Positions 33,962 to 42,571 of a stretch of DNA of 64,000 nucleotides are shown here, piece by piece. The notes under the pieces were generated by a model, which saw nothing but the letters and a program-made list of their open reading frames with translations, was not told the DNA's origin and did no database searches. The position numbers and the translations under genes are program-made. The stretch comes from Bacillota bacterium (GTDB lineage: Bacteria; Bacillota; Clostridia; Lachnospirales; Lachnospiraceae): positions 186,001-250,000 of the forward strand of contig JAEZMV010000021.1 in assembly GCA_023414875.1 (NCBI GenBank), given 5' to 3'. Position 1 is the stretch's first letter. Each line of letters starts with the position of its first letter.

Positions 33962-35815
33962 ATGTCAAAACATAAATACACTACCGCAGCTTGCATCGCG
34001 ATTATTGCTATTATACTTGTCCTTACAATCGTGATTATTTGCAGCCCTAATTGGGGCTTTTCCGCGACTCACATGCAGTCGGAATATATCAATAAACTGT
34101 TCAGCACCGATAAGGTTCATACAATTGATATTGTGGTGAAAGAGTCCGACTGGGAAGATATGCTCGCGAACGCACAGGCTGAGGAGTATATTCAAGCCTC
34201 CGTTGTGATTAACGGCGAAACCATTAGCGGCATCGGTATTCGTCCCAAGGGTAACTCGTCACTTGCGATGATAGAAAGCTCGGATTCGGACAGGTACAGC
34301 TTCAAAATCGAGTTCGATCATTTCTCGGGCAGCATTAGCTATCATGGATTAGACAAACTCGTACTGAACAATATCGCGCAGGACAGTACCTATATGAAAG
34401 ACTATATCACTTATCAGATGATGAATGAAATGGGTGTAGATGCGCCACTTTCGAGTTTTATATGGGTGACAGTCAACGGCAAGGATTGGGGATTATATCT
34501 TGCCGTTGAAGGTGTGGAAGAATCTTTTGCGCAACGGGTGTATGGTAACGACTTCATTGAGATTTACAAGCCCGATTCTATGGATATGAACGGGGGCAGA
34601 GAGTTTGGTGGTAATCGTGGCAACGATTTAGACAAAGAGCAAATGCCGGATTTCGGCGGTGATAATGGCGAGATGCCACAAATGCCGAACTTCGGTGGAG
34701 CTAATGGCGAGATGCCGCAAATACCGGACTTCGGTGGTGATAATGGCGAGATGCCGCAAATGCCGAACTTTGGCGGTGATAATGGCGAAATGCCGCAAAT
34801 GCCGAACTTCGGCGGTGAAAATGGCGAGATGCCACAAATGCCGAACTTTGGCGGTGATAATGGCGAGATGCCGCAAATGCCGAACTTCGGCGGTGATAAT
34901 GGCGAGATGCCACAAATGCCGAACTTTGGCGATAATCAAGATGAGAATACCTCTGAGCAAAATAGACAGAAACCGGACTTTGGCGGTGGTTTCGGAGGGT
35001 TTGGTAACGGTGCAACCTCGCTCATCTACTCTGATGATAACCCAGACAGCTACTCAGCTATCTTCGACAACGCCGTATTCGAAACAAGCAAGGCAGACAA
35101 AACCCGTCTCATTCAATCGTTGAAACAACTTAACGAGGGCGAGAATATAGATAAAATCGTAGACACCGATGAGGTTATCCGATATTTCGCAGTACACAAC
35201 TTTGTGCTGAACTCCGACAGTTACACAGGCACTTTGACGCACAACTACTATCTCGCCGAGAATGATGGGAAACTTAGTATGATCGCATGGGACTATAATC
35301 TCGCATTCGGCGGTATGGGCGGTATGGGCGGTTTCGGTGGGGCAAATCCTGAGCAAACACAAACAGAAACAGATTCTGCAACTACGCTTGTGAACTACCC
35401 GATTGATACTCCAATGCTTGCAGGTTCAACAGACGACAAGCCTATGATAGCATGGATATTCAACAGCAAAGAATATACGGCGAAATATCACGAGGTTCTC
35501 GCCGAGTATATGGAGTATTTCAACAACGGAAAATTCACCGAGATGTACGACAATGCTATCTCCCTGATTTCTCCGTATGTCGAGAAGGACCCGTCAGCGT
35601 TCTGCTCCTACGAGGACTTCCAAAAAGGCAGCTCCACTCTACGTGAATTCTGTATGCTCCGAGCCGAGAGCATACGCAAACAGCTCGACGGTACAATCGC
35701 CGCGACAAGCGAAGAGCAGACCGCGACGAATAATTACGGTTTCGTTGATGCTTCGGATATTGACATAGAAAGTATGGGTTCAAACTCGATGGGCTTCGGA
35801 CGCCCTGGCAGGTAA
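33962..35815 (+). CDS. CotH-family secreted/membrane protein kinase-like protein with tandem repeats
   Basis: 617 residues. A signal-anchor helix (about 7-32) is followed by the CotH fold: VKESDWEDM, IGIRPKGNSSLAM (about 90-102), YSFKIEFDHF, KLVLNNIAQDSTYMKDYITYQMM, WGLYLAVEGVEESFAQR and the metal-binding IAWDYNLAFGG (about 440). Between them (about residues 228-328) lie seven or so 13-residue repeats of MPQMPNFGGDNGE. CotH proteins in Bacillus spores phosphorylate coat proteins; related ones act on surface substrates. Start placed at the ATG after AAAGGAG. Third gene of the operon. Confidence 0.88.
   Translation: MSKHKYTTAACIAIIAIILVLTIVIICSPNWGFSATHMQSEYINKLFSTDKVHTIDIVVKESDWEDMLANAQAEEYIQASVVINGETISGIGIRPKGNSSLAMIESSDSDRYSFKIEFDHFSGSISYHGLDKLVLNNIAQDSTYMKDYITYQMMNEMGVDAPLSSFIWVTVNGKDWGLYLAVEGVEESFAQRVYGNDFIEIYKPDSMDMNGGREFGGNRGNDLDKEQMPDFGGDNGEMPQMPNFGGANGEMPQIPDFGGDNGEMPQMPNFGGDNGEMPQMPNFGGENGEMPQMPNFGGDNGEMPQMPNFGGDNGEMPQMPNFGDNQDENTSEQNRQKPDFGGGFGGFGNGATSLIYSDDNPDSYSAIFDNAVFETSKADKTRLIQSLKQLNEGENIDKIVDTDEVIRYFAVHNFVLNSDSYTGTLTHNYYLAENDGKLSMIAWDYNLAFGGMGGMGGFGGANPEQTQTETDSATTLVNYPIDTPMLAGSTDDKPMIAWIFNSKEYTAKYHEVLAEYMEYFNNGKFTEMYDNAISLISPYVEKDPSAFCSYEDFQKGSSTLREFCMLRAESIRKQLDGTIAATSEEQTATNNYGFVDASDIDIESMGSNSMGFGRPGR
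34643..34945. repeat. 39-bp tandem repeat inside the CotH gene
   Basis: About seven in-frame 39-base units encoding MPQMPNFGG(D/E/A)NGE. Because 39 is a multiple of 3, copy number changes would keep the frame. Units are nearly identical, suggesting recent expansion or homogenisation. Confidence 0.9.
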
Positions 35816-35836
35816 TAATACAAGTATACTAACATC

Positions 35837-35885
35837 AATACCTTCTGAGAAGGATTTTGTAAAATCCCTCGGAAGGTATTTTACT
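35837..35885 (+). terminator. Terminator of the VTC-DUF4956-CotH operon
   Basis: Stem AATACCTTC...GGATTTT pairing with AAAATCC...GAAGGTATT with a small internal loop, followed by TTAC TTTCGTTTT. Confidence 0.75.
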
Positions 35886-35902
35886 TTCGTTTTATTTTAA
35901 AG

Positions 35903-36070
35903 GTTACTGTTCACACATACCAGTAATTCGGATATATTATTTCGATTAAATGCTTTCCGGAAAGGAGTATTTGCAATACGAATTACGTAATGCAACTAAG
36001 CGAAAGCGGCTCCGCTTCGGAATCATTTATCGAAATAATATCTGTCCCTTAGTTATGTGTGAACAGTAAC
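35903..36070. mobile_element. MITE family 1, copy A (168 bp, intact ends)
   Basis: Perfect 17-bp terminal inverted repeats GTTACTGTTCACACATA / TATGTGTGAACAGTAAC. The flanks are an exact 8-base duplication, TTTTAAAG at 35895-35902 and 36071-36078. The two halves are largely complementary (GATAT...TTTCGAT...AAATG against CATTTATCGAAATAATATC), so the element folds on itself, with an inner GCGAAAGCGGCTCCGCTTCG hairpin. It has no gene; a transposase elsewhere must have moved it. Confidence 0.88.
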
Positions 36071-36210
36071 TTTTAAAGCAGAGTTTCGTCATTTTCCTTA
36101 ATTAATGGTTTTATTTTTTTACAACATAAGGTAAAATAGATAGTAGCATCGAATCGCATGAAATTTGTAAGAGAAAAGGACAAAATCTATCCTGGAAAGG
36201 CATACTCAAA

Positions 36211-38586
36211 ATGAACGAAAAAGCATTAAGAACTCTGGAATATAATAAAATTATTGATAAATTAAGTACTCTGGCAGGTACCTCCTTTGGACGCGAATTA
36301 TGTAACCACCTGCTGCCGCATTCCGACTTAGATACCATTCGAAAACTGCAGCGGGAAACCTCTGACGCTCTCTCCCGTATCCTCAGAAGAGGAAGTGTAT
36401 CCTTTAACGGTATCCATGACATCAGGCCTTCTATCCTACGCCTGAAGGTTGGCTCCGCACTTGGAGCCATTGAATTATTGCATATTAGCTCGGACCTTGA
36501 TGCAACACTGCGACTGAAGGCTTATGGCGGATATACCGGCAAGGATAACGAGGAGCAGACAACAGATTCCCTAACGGAATACTTCGCTAATCTGGAGCCC
36601 CTCACCCCTTTGAACAACGAGATAAAGCGCTGTATTATCTCCGAGGAGGAGATTGCAGATGATGCCAGCCCTGCACTTAAGTCAATTCGCCGCTCCATGC
36701 GCAATACAAACGACCGCATCCACAGCGAGCTTTCTTCCATATTGAATTCTTCAAGAACCCTGCTCCAGGATAATATCATTACGATGAGAAATGGGCGTTA
36801 TTGTCTCCCAATCCGTTCGGAGTACAAGAATCAGTTTCAGGGTATGATTCATGATCAGTCTTCCACCGGTTCTACTTTATTCGTTGAACCAATGGCAATT
36901 GTAAGATTGAATAATGAATTGAAGGAGCTTTCGATTAAAGAGCAGGAGGAAATCGAGAAGATATTAGCAGATCTGAGTAATCAGGCAGGGGAATACAGCG
37001 AAAGTCTGGAATATAATTTCGCTACTCTGTCCGAATTGGATTTTATTTTTGCAAGAGCTTCCTTATCCAAGTTAATGAAGGGCTCTGAGCCTAGTTTTAA
37101 TAAAAACGGTATACTAAATATTAAGAAAGGCCGCCACCCCCTAATCGATCCTAAGAAGGTGGTTCCGATCGACATTATGCTGGGTAAGGATTTCAGTATG
37201 TTAATCATAACCGGACCCAATACCGGCGGTAAGACAGTATCTTTGAAAACCGTAGGGTTACTAACCTTAATGGGACAGGCAGGTCTTCATATTCCGGCCT
37301 TCGATGGTTCAGAGCTAGCTGTATTCGAAGAGGTATATGCAGATATCGGAGACGAACAGAGTATTGAGCAAAGCCTTAGTACCTTTTCTTCCCATATGAC
37401 CAATATCGTTACCATTTTAGATAAAGCAGATAGCAACTCCATGGTTCTGTTTGATGAATTAGGTGCCGGAACTGATCCTACCGAAGGCGCAGCTCTTGCC
37501 ATGTCCATTCTTTCCTCCCTTCACAGAAGACATATTCGGACGATGGCAACGACTCATTATAGCGAATTAAAGGTCTACGCCCTTTCAACTGAAGGTGTCT
37601 CCAATGCCTCCTGTGAATTTAATATCGAAACCTTAAGACCCACCTACCGTCTTCTAATCGGTATTCCGGGCAAAAGCAATGCCTTTGCAATCTCCTCCAA
37701 GCTTGGCCTTCCGGATTATATCATTGAGGATGCCAAGGAACGAATTGGTCATCAGGATAAGAGCTTTGAGGATTTAATCAGTGATTTGGAAGCCAGCCGT
37801 GTTATGATAGAGAAGGAACAGGATGAGATAACAAAATATAAAGAGGAAATTGAGCAGCTCAAGAAAAACCTTGCCCGTAAAAATGAAACTCTGGATGCCA
37901 GCCGTGAACGCCTCCTGAAAGAAGCAAAGGAGCAGGCTGCAGGCATATTACAGGAGGCCAAAGAATTTGCTGATCAGAGTATCCGCCGTTATAACAAATG
38001 GATGCAGGAGGGTGGCAGCATTAGGGATATGGAGGTTGAACGTAATTCCCTACGAGAGCGCTTAAGTGACAGTGAATCTGAATTACTAAAGAAACAAAAG
38101 CATGGTAAAAAATCACCTGCAAAAGATCTAAGAATAGGTGACTCTGTTCATGTTATCAACCTTGGATTAAAAGGGACTGTGAGTACACTACCGAATGCAA
38201 AGGGTGATTTATTTGTACAGATGGGAATACTTCGCTCACAGGTGAATATCAAAGATATAGAAGTAATTGAAGAAGAAGCTGTGACTGCTCCCGGCCTATC
38301 CAAAACACAGAGTGGTAAAATTAAAATGACTAAATCTGCTACCATCCACCCTGATATCAATCTGATTGGTAAAACAGTAGATGAAGCCCTATCCGATCTG
38401 GATAAATATCTGGATGATGCATATCTAGCACATCTTCCGCAGGTGACTGTAATCCACGGAAGGGGAACCGGTGCTTTAAAGAATGCTGTCCATGCTCATT
38501 TGAAAAAGCTGAAATATGTGAAATCCTACCGCGTCGGAGGTTTTGGAGAAGGTGAACATGGAGTTACCATTGTGGAGTTTAAATAA
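36211..38586 (+). CDS. mutS2: MutS2 endonuclease / ribosome rescue ATPase
   Basis: 791 residues, the usual size (about 785). MutS core and clamp (1-300), Walker A GPNTGGKT (about 335-342), Walker B and D loop (MVLFDELGAGTDPTEGAALA), ABC signature ST-FSSHM, a long coiled coil (about 510-640) and a C-terminal Smr domain (DLIGKTVDEALSDLDKYLDDA... VIHGRGTGALKNAVHAHLKK). MutS2 proteins suppress recombination or split collided ribosomes. Stands alone on the plus strand; RBS GGAAAGG. Confidence 0.96.
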   Translation: MNEKALRTLEYNKIIDKLSTLAGTSFGRELCNHLLPHSDLDTIRKLQRETSDALSRILRRGSVSFNGIHDIRPSILRLKVGSALGAIELLHISSDLDATLRLKAYGGYTGKDNEEQTTDSLTEYFANLEPLTPLNNEIKRCIISEEEIADDASPALKSIRRSMRNTNDRIHSELSSILNSSRTLLQDNIITMRNGRYCLPIRSEYKNQFQGMIHDQSSTGSTLFVEPMAIVRLNNELKELSIKEQEEIEKILADLSNQAGEYSESLEYNFATLSELDFIFARASLSKLMKGSEPSFNKNGILNIKKGRHPLIDPKKVVPIDIMLGKDFSMLIITGPNTGGKTVSLKTVGLLTLMGQAGLHIPAFDGSELAVFEEVYADIGDEQSIEQSLSTFSSHMTNIVTILDKADSNSMVLFDELGAGTDPTEGAALAMSILSSLHRRHIRTMATTHYSELKVYALSTEGVSNASCEFNIETLRPTYRLLIGIPGKSNAFAISSKLGLPDYIIEDAKERIGHQDKSFEDLISDLEASRVMIEKEQDEITKYKEEIEQLKKNLARKNETLDASRERLLKEAKEQAAGILQEAKEFADQSIRRYNKWMQEGGSIRDMEVERNSLRERLSDSESELLKKQKHGKKSPAKDLRIGDSVHVINLGLKGTVSTLPNAKGDLFVQMGILRSQVNIKDIEVIEEEAVTAPGLSKTQSGKIKMTKSATIHPDINLIGKTVDEALSDLDKYLDDAYLAHLPQVTVIHGRGTGALKNAVHAHLKKLKYVKSYRVGGFGEGEHGVTIVEFK

Positions 38587-38655
38587 TATGCCACGCCACC
38601 CTTAACCCCATATTTAATTAGGTATTTACGAAACTAAATAACTGAACCTATTTTT

Positions 38656-38750
38656 ATGTATAGGATATACAATTCCGGAGCGGAATTTAAGTGCTAAAAC
38701 ACTTAAGCGGATGGAGCGTTGGAGCGGAGGAATTTGTAAGTCCTATACAT
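38656..38750. repeat. Structured foldback sequence between mutS2 and a two-component system
   Basis: Outer stem ATGTATAGGA / TCCTATACAT (38656-38665, 38741-38750), second stem TACAATTCC / GGAATTTGTA with one bulge, and inner hairpin TTAAGTG-CTAAAA-CACTTAA. GGAGCGG occurs on both sides of the inner hairpin. There is no T-run, so it is not a plain terminator; a small MITE or RNA element is possible. Confidence 0.6.
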
Positions 38751-38814
38751 ATAATTAAACAAATATAATAGTTTTGCAATTACTTACTTATTTTATATCT
38801 GAAAGGAGCTTACC

Positions 38815-39537
38815 ATGATAGCAAAACAAAAAATACTGATCGTGGATGACGACGTTAACATTGCTGAGCTAATATCCTTATATCTGACAAAGGAATGCTT
38901 TGACACCCTAATTGTAAATGACGGTGAAGCTGCCATAAAACAATTCGAACTATATAAACCCAATCTTGTACTGCTTGACTTAATGTTACCGGGAATCGAT
39001 GGATACGAGGTGTGCAGGGAAATCCGTAAAACCTCCTCGATTCCTGTAATCATGCTGTCTGCAAAGGGTGAAATATTTGATAAAGTATTAGGTCTGGAGC
39101 TGGGTGCTGACGATTATATCATTAAGCCCTTTGATTCCAAGGAGCTGGTTGCAAGAGTGCGCGCAGTTCTCCGACGTTTCCATCCCACTCCTAAGGAAGA
39201 GCCGGAGCTTCCCCCTCCTCCAAGCGGTGATTATGTTGCTTATCCTGATTTAATGATCAATCTCAGTAATTATTCTGTTCAGTATTATGGAGATAACATT
39301 GAAATGCCACCAAAGGAGCTTGAACTATTGTATTTCTTAGCTTCTAATCCAAATCAGGTATTTACAAGAGAACAGCTGCTTGATCATATTTGGGGCTATG
39401 AATATTTTGGAGATACAAGAACAGTTGACGTCCATATTAAACGACTGAGGGAGAAAATTAAGGATCATAATGAATGGAGTCTCTCAACTGTATGGGGTAT
39501 CGGTTATAAATTCGAGGCAAAAGGCGGAAGAAAGTAG
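38815..39537 (+). CDS. OmpR/PhoB-family response regulator
   Basis: 240 residues. Receiver with IVDDDVNIAELI, phospho-acceptor Asp in LVLLDLMLPGIDGYE and KPFDSKELVARV; a short Pro-rich linker (about 125-140: TPKEEPELPPPPSG); winged-helix output (MPPKELELLYFLASNPNQVFTREQLLDHIWGYEYFGDTRTVDVHIKRLREKI). RBS GAAAGGAG. Followed 17 bases later by its kinase. Confidence 0.94.
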   Translation: MIAKQKILIVDDDVNIAELISLYLTKECFDTLIVNDGEAAIKQFELYKPNLVLLDLMLPGIDGYEVCREIRKTSSIPVIMLSAKGEIFDKVLGLELGADDYIIKPFDSKELVARVRAVLRRFHPTPKEEPELPPPPSGDYVAYPDLMINLSNYSVQYYGDNIEMPPKELELLYFLASNPNQVFTREQLLDHIWGYEYFGDTRTVDVHIKRLREKIKDHNEWSLSTVWGIGYKFEAKGGRK

Positions 39538-39554
39538 AAAGGTAGGTTCATGTC

Positions 39555-40961
39555 ATGAAGAAGACCTTGTGGTCCAGACTTATCATATGTTATATCATTG
39601 CGGGAACAATCGTCTTCCTACTGCTTAATACATATGGCACAGACCTGCTCAAAGAGAAATTAACCGAAAATAAGATAAATCAACTTTCCAGAGAAGCTGA
39701 CCTGATACATTCCGAGTACAAAATCAGCTTTTCTGATCTTTCTCTGGAAAGCATGGAGATTCCGTTGAAATCGATTGATACTTTCCTAGGAATTCGTGTA
39801 TGGATCGTAAATACAAAAGGAATCATCCTGTTCGATTCCTCCTATCTTGGGAATGCAGAACAAAAAAATATATATGATCTAAATCCTTCCTACCTCAATA
39901 ACAAGATATCATTTAACAATAACTATAAGGGTATCTTTAATGAGCCTATGTTAAGTTTAGTTGAAATCCTAGATTATAATCAAAAAATACGAGGTTATAT
40001 CGTTCTTCATACCTCGCAAAAGGGAATAACGGATGAATCCATCAAATATTATATGGATATCATCAATATATGCTTTTTAGTATTTTTACCCATCTTATTT
40101 CTTTTGTACCTTTACATTTACTTCATTACTGCGATACCAATGAGAAGTTTGATTAAGGCGGCAAAAGAATATACCTCCGGTAATTACAATTATGCCTTAG
40201 TCTTAAAGGGGTTAAGTGAATATCGGGATTTAGGTGCAGCTATTTCATATATGTCCGGTGAATTAGGAAAACTGGATGATTATCAGAAGAAGTTTGTAGC
40301 AAATATTTCCCATGATTTCAGATCTCCTCTGACCTCCATCAAAGGCTATGCGGAAGCAATTAAGGATGGTACCATCCCTTATGAAATGCAGGAGAAATAC
40401 CTGAATATCATTCTCTTTGAGACCGATCGATTAACAAAGCTGACCTCAAATCTCCTGGAATTAAATCGTTTTGAAAACAAAGGAACCTTTCTTGATATAA
40501 CTTCCTTTGATATTAACCATATCATAAAGAAAACTGCAGAAAGCTTTGAGGGCTCCTGCAGAGAAAAAAAGATAACTTTAAACCTTGTATTCTTCTCAAA
40601 ACAAACCTACGTGGATGCAGATATGGGTAAAATCCAACAGGTTCTTTATAACCTGATTGATAATGCAATCAAATTCAGTCACTCCAACTCAAAAATTAAA
40701 GTTTCAACTGAGGAGAAGGGTGAAAAAGTATTTGTATCCGTCAAAGATTTTGGTATTGGTATTCCAAAAGAATCGATCAAAAGAATCTGGGAACGTTTTT
40801 ACAAGACGGACACCTCCCGTGGTAAGGACAAACGCGGAACCGGACTCGGCCTATCAATCACCAAGGAAATTATTCAGGCGCATAACGAAAACATCAATGT
40901 CATCAGCACCGAAGGAGTCGGAACCGAATTCATCTTCTCTCTGACCAAGACCGCAGATTAA
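39555..40961 (+). CDS. Sensor histidine kinase (PhoR-like)
   Basis: 468 residues. Helix 1 (about 8-26), extracellular sensor of about 140 residues, helix 2 (about 175-196), HAMP (about 197-245), HisKA with FVANISHDFRSPLTSIKGYAEAI, HATPase with NLIDNAIKFSHSNSKI, DFGIGIPKESIKRIWERFYKTD and RGTGLGLSITKEII. Phosphorylates the response regulator encoded just upstream. Signal unknown. Confidence 0.94.
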   Translation: MKKTLWSRLIICYIIAGTIVFLLLNTYGTDLLKEKLTENKINQLSREADLIHSEYKISFSDLSLESMEIPLKSIDTFLGIRVWIVNTKGIILFDSSYLGNAEQKNIYDLNPSYLNNKISFNNNYKGIFNEPMLSLVEILDYNQKIRGYIVLHTSQKGITDESIKYYMDIINICFLVFLPILFLLYLYIYFITAIPMRSLIKAAKEYTSGNYNYALVLKGLSEYRDLGAAISYMSGELGKLDDYQKKFVANISHDFRSPLTSIKGYAEAIKDGTIPYEMQEKYLNIILFETDRLTKLTSNLLELNRFENKGTFLDITSFDINHIIKKTAESFEGSCREKKITLNLVFFSKQTYVDADMGKIQQVLYNLIDNAIKFSHSNSKIKVSTEEKGEKVFVSVKDFGIGIPKESIKRIWERFYKTDTSRGKDKRGTGLGLSITKEIIQAHNENINVISTEGVGTEFIFSLTKTAD

Positions 40962-40999
40962 ACATAAAGATTAGTATATATTCTGCTATTTGGAAGTAA

Positions 41000-41179
41000 C
41001 TATGTCTGGAAGAAGCATCCCTAACCTTAGCCCGTAAGCATTGGCATGGTAATTACTTAGGATACCAAAAGGTATTGCTAACAGAAGATCAGCCGGATAC
41101 TATCGGATTCTATGAAAACTGTGGGTTTGCGAACTCTAAGGAATTTGGTTGTGTATCCTTCGTTAGCTATCATATGTAA
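41000..41179 (+). pseudogene. GNAT acetyltransferase C-terminal remnant
   Basis: The frame reads LEEASLTLARKHWHGNYLGY, then QKVLLTEDQPDTIGFYENCG, FANSKEFGCVSFVSYHM and a stop. The FYENCGF motif is the typical GNAT beta6-alpha4 end. An in-frame stop at 40997-40999 cuts it off; no N-terminal acetyl-CoA domain is found upstream, where the kinase gene ends. A leftover of a deleted gene. Confidence 0.7.
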
Positions 41180-41221
41180 AATGCTTGTGATGAAAAGATA
41201 GAAACGTAAGCTCTATATTTA

Positions 41222-42076
41222 TTAAACTCCACTCATGTAATAGAATACGTCTATCGGTTCATTCCCTATAGGATTGTTGATTTTTTCAAATGTTTGGCAG
41301 TAATATTTTTGATTGCTGCTATCATTTTTTATGACTCCGAATATTTCAATATAATTTTCATTGAAATTATAAGTGGCTGAAAAAGGATATCCACTTGATT
41401 TTATAAGATTATTATATAACCTTAGCATAGCTGTTTTATTTTTTATAAATACAGAGCCTCCGTTAATCTCATAATCATGATTAATATACTCTATAAAAAT
41501 GTCTTCTTCTTTGTTTGTATACCACTGTTTATATCTATTACTATGTTTCTCTAATTTGTATAATCCGATTTCCTCATTGGTAATCCAATCACGAAACTCC
41601 TTAAGGTAAAACCCTCGTTCGAACCACTGATTTTGTTCCTTAAGAAACTGATACTTTACTGCTTCGCTTTCCAGGAATTCTTCTATCGTATCAGCAATAA
41701 CTGAAAGCTTTCCCATTGAAAACTTTAGTATTTGACCACTTTCATTTATAAAATTTCCGAAATCTCCGGCATAGTGATAATTCATGCAGTTAAAAGCAAT
41801 TTCCTCTTGAAATTTCTGAGTATATCTTACCTTATATAACTTTCTCTCAGGATCATAGTCAAATAAATCAATCTCAAAACCTTTTAGCGAAATATCACTA
41901 AATCTATAGCTAATCCCCCCATACTTTGCCTGAAGGTTCACTACCGCATCTGATATGGGCAAGTCGTTAGTCTTTAATATTTCTATGATCTCAGCCTTAT
42001 TGTTAATAGTATTCTTCTTGCATGCTGAATGAAGCATCTCATTAGCACTTGAAGAAAGTTCATTTATGTAATTCAT
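41222..42076 (-). CDS. Hypothetical soluble protein
   Basis: 284 residues, no signal or membrane segment, rich in aromatic and charged residues. The ATG six bases after AAAGGGG is preferred to one 25 codons upstream. AVVNLQAKYGGISYRF near residue 45 faintly resembles the start of SUKH immunity proteins, but the rest gives no support. Unknown function; stands alone. Confidence 0.5.
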   Translation of the reverse strand: MNYINELSSSANEMLHSACKKNTINNKAEIIEILKTNDLPISDAVVNLQAKYGGISYRFSDISLKGFEIDLFDYDPERKLYKVRYTQKFQEEIAFNCMNYHYAGDFGNFINESGQILKFSMGKLSVIADTIEEFLESEAVKYQFLKEQNQWFERGFYLKEFRDWITNEEIGLYKLEKHSNRYKQWYTNKEEDIFIEYINHDYEINGGSVFIKNKTAMLRLYNNLIKSSGYPFSATYNFNENYIEIFGVIKNDSSNQKYYCQTFEKINNPIGNEPIDVFYYMSGV

Positions 42077-42250
42077 GACAATCCCCTTTCTCATCAATTC
42101 TGCGCTACTTTTAATTTCTTGCTTGCAATACTCTCTTATACAAGTTTGCATATGCTAGATGACAAAAACTTGTTGATACCCTCTTTCGTTGACTCTCCAA
42201 TAAAATGTATTAACAAATGGCTATAAACAAATAGTTGATAAATGATATTT

Positions 42251-42280
42251 TTGTAGGAGAGCCTTAAAACTCTCCTACAA
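42251..42280. terminator. Stem-loop downstream of the small membrane ORF
   Basis: Perfect 11-bp stem TTGTAGGAGAG / CTCTCCTACAA around CCTTAAAA. T-rich only on the 5' side of the plus strand, so it is a weak terminator or a remnant repeat. Confidence 0.4.
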
Positions 42281-42313
42281 ACTGGAAGTTGTTATTCTAC
42301 TTGTTATGACCAA

Positions 42314-42493
42314 TTATTTTCTTAGCTTAGGTGCAATGAGATAAAAAAGACTCATTATTACAAAATATGCGACAGTAGATACAACGATTTCAGCAACATC
42401 TACAGTTTTATCAAATAGATATGAAATCAAAGCATAACAAGTTCCAAAAGTAACTGCTGAAACACCATTTCTAATTAAATTTTTTTTATTCAT
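42314..42493 (-). CDS. 59-residue membrane protein
   Basis: MNKKNLIRNGVSAVTFGTCY followed by ALISYLF, then DKTVDVAEIVVSTVAYFVIM and SLFYLIAPKLRK: basic N-terminus, two hydrophobic helices (about 10-28 and 35-53) and a basic end. A strong RBS (GGGAGGAAAA) directly precedes the ATG. Too short for most gene callers, but codon use and RBS support it. Function unknown. Confidence 0.65.
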   Translation of the reverse strand: MNKKNLIRNGVSAVTFGTCYALISYLFDKTVDVAEIVVSTVAYFVIMSLFYLIAPKLRK

Positions 42494-42571
42494 TTTTCCT
42501 CCCTTAATTCTACTAAATTAAGCATTTGTTATATTATATTAGGGACTTTATCAACATAACGATAACGTATG

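Noticed and set aside
34643..34945. CRISPR-like regular spacing
   Set aside because: The 39-base units are contiguous with no spacers, in frame and protein-coding.
34628..35123. Several overlapping repetitive frames on both strands (such as 34659-35123 and 34628-34960)
   Set aside because: They are shadows of the 39-bp repeats in the CotH-like gene; none has an RBS.
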